Source of the DNA: Bacteroidota bacterium
Lineage (GTDB): Bacteria > Bacteroidota > Bacteroidia > UKL13-3
DNA length: 5,609 bases
Assembly: GCA_947460565.1 (NCBI GenBank)
Contig: CANHJJ010000141.1
Location: 1 to 5,609 of the forward strand
Reading direction: 5' to 3'
The notes below the pieces were generated by a model. The model was not told the DNA's origin and made no database searches. It was given only the letters and a program-made list of their open reading frames with translations. Below, piece after piece: positions 1 through 3,948 of this stretch. Made by a program: the position numbers and the translations under genes. Numbering within the stretch: the first letter of the stretch is position 1; each line of letters starts with the position of its first letter.

Positions 1-2
1 CT

Positions 3-152
3 ATGGAAGAATTTGAATATGCTTGTCAACAATATGTCAATGCGAATAAGAAATACCTAAAAGAATTTATTGAAATGAATAATTGTTCAAAAGAAGATGC
101 TGTATCTGGTTTAACAAAACAATATTTAAAACTTTATTATGGTAACAATTAA
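3..152 (+). CDS. Small hypothetical protein (49 aa, possibly 5'-truncated)
   Basis: The open frame runs from an ATG at base 3 to a TAA at 150-152 and encodes 49 residues starting MEEFEYACQQ and ending KLYYGNN. The frame is also open in the two bases before the ATG, so this may be the C-terminal end of a longer gene that starts outside the window. The product looks helical and charged, with two Cys (residues 8 and 28), no membrane segment and no motif I recognise. Its last 14 bases overlap the start of the next gene in another frame, as in a translationally coupled phage operon. Existence as a coding region is likely from the packing; function is unknown. Confidence 0.5.
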   Translation: MEEFEYACQQYVNANKKYLKEFIEMNNCSKEDAVSGLTKQYLKLYYGNN

Positions 153-354
153 ATTATTCTTAATATTTTGGTTATTTCTGGATTTGTTAGGATTAAGCCT
201 TATTTTTCTAAGACCAGATAAAAATGCTATTCTAAAAGATTTTAAAAGGTGGTTTAAAGAACTTACTCTTTATTCTATAGGAATGGCAATTGTATTACTT
301 ATGGTTTTACCATTTAGTATAATATCAAGTATAATTAACATAAAAAACAAATAA
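139..354 (+). CDS. Small two-span membrane protein, holin-like size and topology
   Basis: This is a 71-residue protein with two hydrophobic segments: about residues 2-24 (rich in Leu, Phe and Ile) and about 42-66. They are separated by a charged loop (RPDKNAILKDFKRWFKE) and followed by a short basic tail ending NIKNK. It should insert in a membrane as a hairpin, probably with both ends on the same side. The ATG at 139 lies inside the preceding ORF (14-base overlap), and the stop is two bases before the next ATG, so it sits within an operon. Size and two-span topology fit small phage holins, but no endolysin is next to it here. A minor virion membrane protein or host-membrane effector is equally possible. 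The gene call is good; the function is a guess. Confidence 0.7.
   Translation: MVTIKLFLIFWLFLDLLGLSLIFLRPDKNAILKDFKRWFKELTLYSIGMAIVLLMVLPFSIISSIINIKNK
344..354 (+). promoter_or_regulatory. A-rich gene-junction motif (candidate non-SD initiation context)
   Basis: AAAACAAATAA forms the last codons and stop of the upstream gene and ends two bases before the ATG at 357. The identical 11-mer precedes the ATGs at 801 and 3949. No Shine-Dalgarno sequence is present. A-rich upstream context is typical of Bacteroidota translation starts; a role for this exact sequence is inferred. Confidence 0.3.
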
Positions 355-356
355 GA

Positions 357-800
357 ATGTCAACAAAAATTATGAAAATGCAGATGGATAAATTTCCATA
401 TTTATCAAATTTAAAAGAATCAATATCAAATTTGAAAATAGTAATTGAACTTTATCAAAAGAGAAAAAAACTTATTGGGGAAAATAAAGATTCTTTATCG
501 GAATATGAAAAAAATGAAATTGAAATAAAAATATTTTTAACAAATAAGGATTTGGCAAATGCTTTCAAAGACTTGAATGATAGAGAAACAAAATTCAAAG
601 AGTTATATAAATTTTATTCTGACAACTTAAATGAAGTATCTATATCTTTTGAAGATGTTTTGTCTCAAGCAAAAAAATCAAAAGACGAAAAAATTATTGA
701 AGAAATATCAAAATATAAAAGTTTTGATTTCAAAGAAAACTATGAAGCAAAAATTCATTTGTATTCAACATTGAAAAAATTACTTTCAGAAAACAAATAA
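357..800 (+). CDS. Charged all-helical protein, possible coiled coil (147 aa), function unknown
   Basis: The 147-residue product is dense in Lys and Glu. It lacks Cys, has no signal peptide and no membrane segment, and its hydrophobic spacing suggests long amphipathic helices, for example residues 16-42, 47-83 and 97-121. It may form a coiled coil or helical bundle. The region before the first ATG (AAAACAAATAAGAATG) has no Shine-Dalgarno sequence. Met6, Met8 and Met10 are alternative starts that would change only the first few residues. The stop codon is immediately followed by the ATG of the next gene, so the two are almost certainly cotranscribed. I do not recognise the family. A scaffold, chaperone or regulatory role cannot be chosen from the sequence. 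Confidence 0.8.
   Translation: MSTKIMKMQMDKFPYLSNLKESISNLKIVIELYQKRKKLIGENKDSLSEYEKNEIEIKIFLTNKDLANAFKDLNDRETKFKELYKFYSDNLNEVSISFEDVLSQAKKSKDEKIIEEISKYKSFDFKENYEAKIHLYSTLKKLLSENK
790..800 (+). promoter_or_regulatory. A-rich gene-junction motif (second copy)
   Basis: AAAACAAATAA is directly followed by the ATG at 801, so the upstream stop and downstream start are adjacent. It is the same 11-mer as at 344-354 and 3937-3947, and in each case it encodes a C-terminal Asn-Lys and the stop of the upstream gene. A function in initiation or coupling is inferred. Confidence 0.3.
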
Positions 801-1739
801 ATGGAAATTATATCTGTTTTACTTGTTGTTAAAGAAGACTTCAAGTATTCTGATTTAATCATATCCAATTTAAAAAATGCTGGAACTTCTTATGAACTTT
901 TGATTTTCAACAATGGATCTTCAAATATTACCGAATTAGAAACTTTAAAAAAATACTCAAATAAATTTATAGGAAGTTCCGACAATGTTTATCCATTAGG
1001 AGAATGTTTAAATCAATTGATTTGTTTAACCAGGAATCAATATTACTTTGTAATAAATTCCTATGGTTTTTACGAAAATAATTGGGGAAGTAATTTAATT
1101 TTTGAGTATAAAAGAATTTTGAACTCTGGAGTTTTTTCTATTTCTGAAAATTCAAAAGACATAAACTATGCCTTTACTAAATCGGATGAACTGGTTGAAT
1201 GTTACTTACCTGAAATAATAAATGAAAATATTTTTTTCTCAAAAAATCAAATAGAAAATATTGGAGGTTTCGATGCAGAATTAGATGGTAAATTAGCTTT
1301 AAGAAATTATTCAGAAAGAATAAAAAAGTCTGGATATATTAATCTATATCTTGCTAAAACATATTTTTTGAAATTATCAGAATATAAAAATCATATTTAT
1401 TTATCAGAGGAAGAATATCAGAAAAAAATAAAAAAAATAATAAGTAATAAAAAATTCTTAAAACATTCAGATCCTCTTTATTACCAAGTGTATTTTGAAA
1501 GTGATGTTTCTAAAGAAATAATTCAAGATTTAAAAGACTGTTTAAATGAATCATTTGAAATTTATTTCAATGATATTCAAGGAGTTATTTCTATAATAAA
1601 AGATGAATTTTCTCAAGAAGAAATAAATATAATATCTAGCTATTGCTCTTTAAAAAATTTAAAATTTGATATTAAATCCTCATTAATATCTTTTTCCTCA
1701 ATAAATAAATCAATTTTGATAATTAGTATTATTTATTAA
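801..1739 (+). CDS. Family-2-like (GT-A fold) glycosyltransferase-type protein, probably catalytically degenerate
   Basis: The 312-residue protein follows the layout of GT2 transferases. Residues 2-10 (EIISVLLVV) resemble the first strand. ELLIFNNGSSN (32-42) resembles the E-x-x-x-x-D-N-G-S-x-D nucleotide-binding motif. A stretch with N62, G67 and N71 leads to YYFVINSYGF (81-90), where the DxD metal motif normally lies. NIGGFDAELDG (153-163) matches the GGFDe motif, and DGKLALRNYSERIKKSGY (162-179) sits where the ED-x-D-L-x-x-R-x-x-x-x-G motif is expected. The key acids differ: N37 replaces the usual Asp, N86-S87-Y88 replaces DxD, and D162-G163 replaces ED. An active enzyme of the standard type is therefore doubtful. 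About 110 C-terminal residues have no recognised domain. It is the last gene of the left operon. It could be a sugar-binding pseudoenzyme, a diverged active enzyme, or a virion or host-surface factor. Confidence 0.75.
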   Translation: MEIISVLLVVKEDFKYSDLIISNLKNAGTSYELLIFNNGSSNITELETLKKYSNKFIGSSDNVYPLGECLNQLICLTRNQYYFVINSYGFYENNWGSNLIFEYKRILNSGVFSISENSKDINYAFTKSDELVECYLPEIINENIFFSKNQIENIGGFDAELDGKLALRNYSERIKKSGYINLYLAKTYFLKLSEYKNHIYLSEEEYQKKIKKIISNKKFLKHSDPLYYQVYFESDVSKEIIQDLKDCLNESFEIYFNDIQGVISIIKDEFSQEEINIISSYCSLKNLKFDIKSSLISFSSINKSILIISIIY

Positions 1740-1826
1740 TTGTTTATTATTGTTATGTTTAAAGTGCTTATTTTCAATTAGATAGGCTATATAAGTTAGT
1801 TAATGAACAAATATTTGCATTTAATT

Positions 1827-1846
1827 AATATATCATTAAATATATT
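1827..1846. repeat. AT-only inverted repeat in the gap after the left operon
   Basis: AATATAT (1827-1833) and ATATATT (1840-1846) can form a 7-bp stem with loop CATTAA. It adjoins a TTAATTAA palindrome (1821-1828). The stem has no GC pair and no good T-run follows, so it is a weak terminator candidate at most. It could also be an easily melted region or chance in very AT-rich DNA. The remaining gap (1740-1891) shows no convincing gene. Confidence 0.25.
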
Positions 1847-1853
1847 GTTATTG

Positions 1854-1861
1854 TAAATTTG
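1854..1861 (+). promoter_or_regulatory. Candidate Bacteroidota -7 promoter element (TAnnTTTG)
   Basis: TAAATTTG is an exact match to the TAnnTTTG -7 element used by the primary sigma factor of Bacteroidota. It lies 30 bases before the ATG at 1892, which would give a leader of roughly 20-25 bases. No TTTG or TTG sits at the usual -33 distance, around 1830, so either the upstream element is degenerate or an activator or phage factor is needed. It would drive the 37-residue membrane protein gene and, by readthrough, the capsid candidate. Confidence 0.4.
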
Positions 1862-1891
1862 AACTCATTACTAACAATAAAATATTTAACG

Positions 1892-2005
1892 ATGTTTAAA
1901 CCAACTTTGAACGTAGCAGATGCAGTAATCGTACTTGGATTAATTATGGTAGGATTAGCTGTTCACCAAAAAGTAGTTGCGCCTAAATTAACTAAGGCAG
2001 CTTAA
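1892..2005 (+). CDS. 37-residue single-span membrane protein, candidate virion membrane component
   Basis: The frame begins MFKPTLNVADAVIVLGLIMV and ends VVAPKLTKAA. A hydrophobic helix spans about residues 8-26 and contains Gly16 and Gly21. A short N-terminus with one Lys precedes it, and a basic tail (K27, K32, K35) follows. There is no cleavable signal peptide. It stands alone between two non-coding gaps, behind the promoter candidate and directly upstream of the capsid candidate, and uses fairly favoured codons (GCA, GTA, GGA, ACT). Small hydrophobic virion proteins of this size are known in membrane-containing phages such as PM2 and PRD1. A filamentous-phage coat protein or a type I toxin would look similar in isolation, but the neighbours argue for a virion membrane protein. 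The ORF is convincing for so short a gene; the role is inferred. Confidence 0.65.
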   Translation: MFKPTLNVADAVIVLGLIMVGLAVHQKVVAPKLTKAA

Positions 2006-2011
2006 TTACTA

Positions 2012-2027
2012 TTATCCTTTTGGATAA
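2012..2027 (+). terminator. Small hairpin just after the 37-aa gene (attenuator or weak terminator)
   Basis: TTATCC (2012-2017), a TTTT loop and GGATAA (2022-2027) form a perfect 6-bp stem beginning seven bases after the TAA. No uninterrupted T-run follows; the nearest is TTTT at 2037-2040. It may act as an mRNA 3' stabiliser or processing site, or as a weak attenuator between the small gene and the capsid gene. Confidence 0.35.
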
Positions 2028-2054
2028 GAAAATGTCTTTTATTGTTTAGACGAA

Positions 2055-2088
2055 GTATGCTATCTACCAATGTAGATTTTGTATGCTA
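2055..2088 (+). repeat. 8-bp direct repeat flanking a hairpin in the capsid-gene leader
   Basis: GTATGCTA occurs at 2055-2062 and again at 2081-2088. Between them, ATCTAC (2062-2067) and GTAGAT (2072-2077) form a perfect 6-bp stem with loop CAAT. The combination is more ordered than the surrounding AT-rich sequence. It could be a protein-binding site, an RNA switch in the leader or chance. No known site type is recognised. Confidence 0.4.
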
Positions 2089-2125
2089 GTTAAAGAAAAC
2101 AAATAGTATCATCTGTTGGTGGTGC

Positions 2126-2148
2126 ATTAATCAATTTTATTGATTAAT
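2126..2148. repeat. Perfect 10-bp inverted repeat 35 bases before the capsid-candidate start
   Basis: ATTAATCAAT (2126-2135), a TTT loop and ATTGATTAAT (2139-2148) are exact reverse complements. As RNA it gives a 10-bp stem with a 3-base loop. As DNA it is a 23-bp near-palindrome of the kind bound by dimeric regulators. A T-run (2156-2161) starts seven bases after the stem, too far for a textbook intrinsic terminator. Candidate roles are operator, 5' mRNA stabiliser, or weak terminator separating the small gene from the capsid gene. The stem has only one GC pair. Confidence 0.5.
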
Positions 2149-2182
2149 AAATATATTTTTTAACTTTTTAATTTAAACGAAA

Positions 2183-2920
2183 ATGAACTCTTTTGAAAAA
2201 GAAATCAACAATTATATGAGAGTTGCTGAAAATATGTCTGGGTACGATGGTATGGACTATTTTGAAGGCGATCTTTCTGCATTTGACGATTATGACTCAA
2301 TGGAAGGAGAAAGTGCATTTGACTATGCTACTGGCGGTGCTGGTGACGTTAATGTATCTGATCCTTACGTTATCCAATATACTAATGGTAACGCATTTAC
2401 TGTTACTGCGGTATTATTTGGTTACAACAACAACTTCCAATCGGCTACTTTTGGTAACCCTGCCGGTGTTACTCCTTTAAACTTGCAAGGATCTTCTTAC
2501 TTAGCTTTGTTAGGTCAAACTGCAACTAAAAACTTTAAAATCGGTAAATGGAGGTTTCAGTCAACTACTGCTGGTCAGTTGTCTCAAACAATGACTCTTT
2601 CACATTTCGATGCGAATGGTAAGCAATATTCAACTCCGTTGAACTTATCAATTTTGCGTGACGCATATCAGTTCCAATCTGATATCCTAGATGTAACAAA
2701 AGTAATTACTATTGATGCCAATACGCAAATTACTTTCCCTCTTCTAGCTAACGCAGTTTTGGTAATTTCAATGTTCCCAGTTGCAATCTTGTCTGGTAAG
2801 GCGGTATTGAATGGTGGTCAATCTTTGAACACGGCTGTTGCTCCTCAATTAAGTGGTAAAAACTCTGCAAGAGTTAATATCATTACTGGGGGTGCTAGTG
2901 CTAATGTTGTAAAGAAATAA
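2183..2920 (+). CDS. Candidate major capsid protein (beta-rich, 245 aa)
   Basis: Residues 1-20 look helical. Residues 21-50 are strongly acidic and contain a repeated element (EGDLSAFDDY at 28-37, EGESAFDY at 41-48). From about residue 60 onward the pattern is beta-rich, with alternating hydrophobics, many Asn, Thr, Gly and Gln and only a few charges, as in viral jelly-roll proteins. Likely strands include 62-66, 71-79, 117-126, 134-142, 173-178 and 182-197. There are no Cys residues and no obvious membrane anchor, although 190-203 is quite hydrophobic. The gene is more GC-rich than its neighbours, favours GGT, GCT and AAC codons, has its own leader and ends at a strong terminator, all signs of high expression. 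The ATG at 2183 gives the full helix; Met12 and Met18 are less likely starts. About 190 beta-rich residues fit a single jelly roll better than a double one. A spike or penton protein is the main alternative. Confidence 0.6.
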   Translation: MNSFEKEINNYMRVAENMSGYDGMDYFEGDLSAFDDYDSMEGESAFDYATGGAGDVNVSDPYVIQYTNGNAFTVTAVLFGYNNNFQSATFGNPAGVTPLNLQGSSYLALLGQTATKNFKIGKWRFQSTTAGQLSQTMTLSHFDANGKQYSTPLNLSILRDAYQFQSDILDVTKVITIDANTQITFPLLANAVLVISMFPVAILSGKAVLNGGQSLNTAVAPQLSGKNSARVNIITGGASANVVKK

Positions 2921-2939
2921 TAAAGTCACTATAAACTTG

Positions 2940-2973
2940 AAAAGGCAAGAGCATTATGCTTTTGCCTTTTTTT
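2940..2973 (+). terminator. Strong intrinsic terminator after the capsid candidate
   Basis: AAAAGGCAAGAGCA (2940-2953), a TTA loop and TGCTTTTGCCTTTT (2957-2970) form a 14-bp stem with one G-T wobble (2949/2961). A run of seven Ts (2967-2973) follows the GC-containing part of the stem. This is a textbook rho-independent terminator starting 20 bases after the stop codon. The complementary strand has only TTTT after the stem, so it acts mainly on + strand transcripts. The next gene starts only 15 bases later with no visible promoter, so partial readthrough probably sets the lower level of the downstream genes. Confidence 0.9.
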
Positions 2974-2988
2974 GCTTAAAAGATAAAT

Positions 2989-3501
2989 ATGAGAAAACCT
3001 TCAACACAAAAAACAAATAGTCTAAAAAAAGACATTACTCTTATGGGGGTAATAGCTAATGCTTCGACTGGAGATGCAAGAAGGCTTTTAAAAAAATATA
3101 ATGAGCCAGATGCACTTAATCACGAAGATTTAGAATATAAATTGACTAAAATTTATAAAAACGCTGATGATAAAAAAGTTCTGGAAAAAGAATTAGCAGA
3201 AATTCATCCTCACAAAGATTTCATTCTTAAAAACCTTTCAGTTCCAGAAACTCCGATGCAAGTTGATTCTCCAGAAATTAAAGTAGAAGAAGAACCAAAA
3301 AAACCTTGTACTTGTCAATTAGAAACAACTATGTCTTATATGGATGGAAACAAATCTTGTTCTTGCGGTTGTAGTGGTTTTGATGGTCAATCAACAAATA
3401 CCCAACCAACAATAAAAAATGATAATACAGTTGCAGTATTGGGGGTATTAGGAATTATCACTATATTCGCAATGATAATTATTAACAAAAAAAGTGTATG
3501 A
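2989..3501 (+). CDS. C-tail-anchored protein with Cys cluster (170 aa), candidate minor virion protein
   Basis: An N-terminal basic segment (1-14) leads to a helical region at about 27-80 (DARRLLKKYNEPDALNHED and following). That region resembles the N-terminus of the last gene in this window. An acidic and Pro-rich linker (85-106) is followed by a Cys cluster: CTCQ with C107 and C109, and SCSCGCSG with C124, C126 and C128. A linker then leads to one hydrophobic helix at about 147-166, ending INKKSV. This topology is a soluble domain anchored at the C-terminus. The five Cys could bind a metal or form disulfides. The stop overlaps the next start by four bases (ATGA), showing translational coupling. 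Placement after the capsid terminator suggests a virion membrane protein of low copy number. The family is not recognised. Confidence 0.8.
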   Translation: MRKPSTQKTNSLKKDITLMGVIANASTGDARRLLKKYNEPDALNHEDLEYKLTKIYKNADDKKVLEKELAEIHPHKDFILKNLSVPETPMQVDSPEIKVEEEPKKPCTCQLETTMSYMDGNKSCSCGCSGFDGQSTNTQPTIKNDNTVAVLGVLGIITIFAMIIINKKSV

Positions 3502-3947
3502 ATGAAGTAATTGTCCTGGAAGATACGGCAATATTATTACCTAATAATGAGCATAGAAATTTTACTGAAACAGACAAGTTAATTTCTAAAGGAACAAAAT
3601 TAAAAGGTGATTTTAAAAATATTGAAGGATTAAGACGAGGTAAACCATTTACCTATAGAATTTTTCAAGACAAAGATGGAATTATTTTGTACGCAAAAAA
3701 TTTACACGAAAATAAAGAAAATATGAACGGAAACGATTCAACTATAACACTTCCAAGTGAGAAAAAACTAAGCACTAACTATGTTATGTATAGTGTACTT
3801 GCTGGTGTATTGGGATATGCCATTGCAAAAAAAATGGGAAAATCTGGTAAAACAGCATTTGTTGTAGCTGGTATTTCTGCTATTGGCGGTTATATGATAG
3901 CAAAACAAGTTAATAAAAGTCAACCAATAACTTTTGAAAACAAATAA
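3498..3947 (+). CDS. Membrane protein with beta-type N-domain and two Gly-rich C-terminal spans (149 aa)
   Basis: Residues 1-70 look like a small beta-rich domain (EVIVLEDTAILLP, GTKLKGDF, KPFTYRIFQDKDGIILYAKN). A polar linker at 71-94 follows. Then come two hydrophobic segments, about 95-110 (YVMYSVLAGVLGYAIA) and 119-135 (TAFVVAGISAIGGYMIA), joined by a basic turn (KKMGKSGK). Both carry small-residue patterns (Gly and Ala) typical of tightly packed helices. The start overlaps the previous stop in an ATGA, and the stop at 3945-3947 is one base before the next ATG, so it is central in an operon of anchored proteins. It could be a virion membrane protein involved in vertex or genome-delivery structures, but nothing in the sequence proves that. 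No family recognised. Confidence 0.8.
   Translation: MNEVIVLEDTAILLPNNEHRNFTETDKLISKGTKLKGDFKNIEGLRRGKPFTYRIFQDKDGIILYAKNLHENKENMNGNDSTITLPSEKKLSTNYVMYSVLAGVLGYAIAKKMGKSGKTAFVVAGISAIGGYMIAKQVNKSQPITFENK
3937..3947 (+). promoter_or_regulatory. A-rich gene-junction motif (third copy)
   Basis: AAAACAAATAA ends with the stop of the upstream gene, one base before the ATG at 3949. It is identical to the copies at 344-354 and 790-800. Because the motif and the stop sit directly before this ATG, they favour ATG 3949 over the in-frame TTG at 3934 as the true start. Confidence 0.3.
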
Positions 3948-3948
3948 T

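Noticed and set aside
1755..1856. Tiny ORFs in the gap before the 37-aa gene (8 codons from 1755, 17 codons from 1803)
   Set aside because: They are too short, lack supporting signals, and the second ends inside the promoter candidate; chance ATGs in AT-rich DNA explain them.
1892..2005. 37-aa protein as a filamentous-phage major coat or a type I toxin
   Set aside because: No filamentous assembly or antitoxin RNA features nearby; the next gene is a capsid-like beta-rich protein.
2073..2081. TAGATTTTG as a second -7 promoter element for the capsid gene
   Set aside because: It has one extra base relative to TAnnTTTG, no -33 partner, and overlaps the hairpin and direct repeat.
2223..2480. Overlapping + strand frame inside the capsid candidate
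   Set aside because: A Leu/Thr-rich shadow frame with no signals of its own; the 245-aa frame has better composition and context.
3934..3948. TTG start for the 416-aa protein, adding five residues
   Set aside because: It lies within the end of the preceding gene, while an ATG sits one base after that gene's stop, behind the repeated A-rich junction motif.
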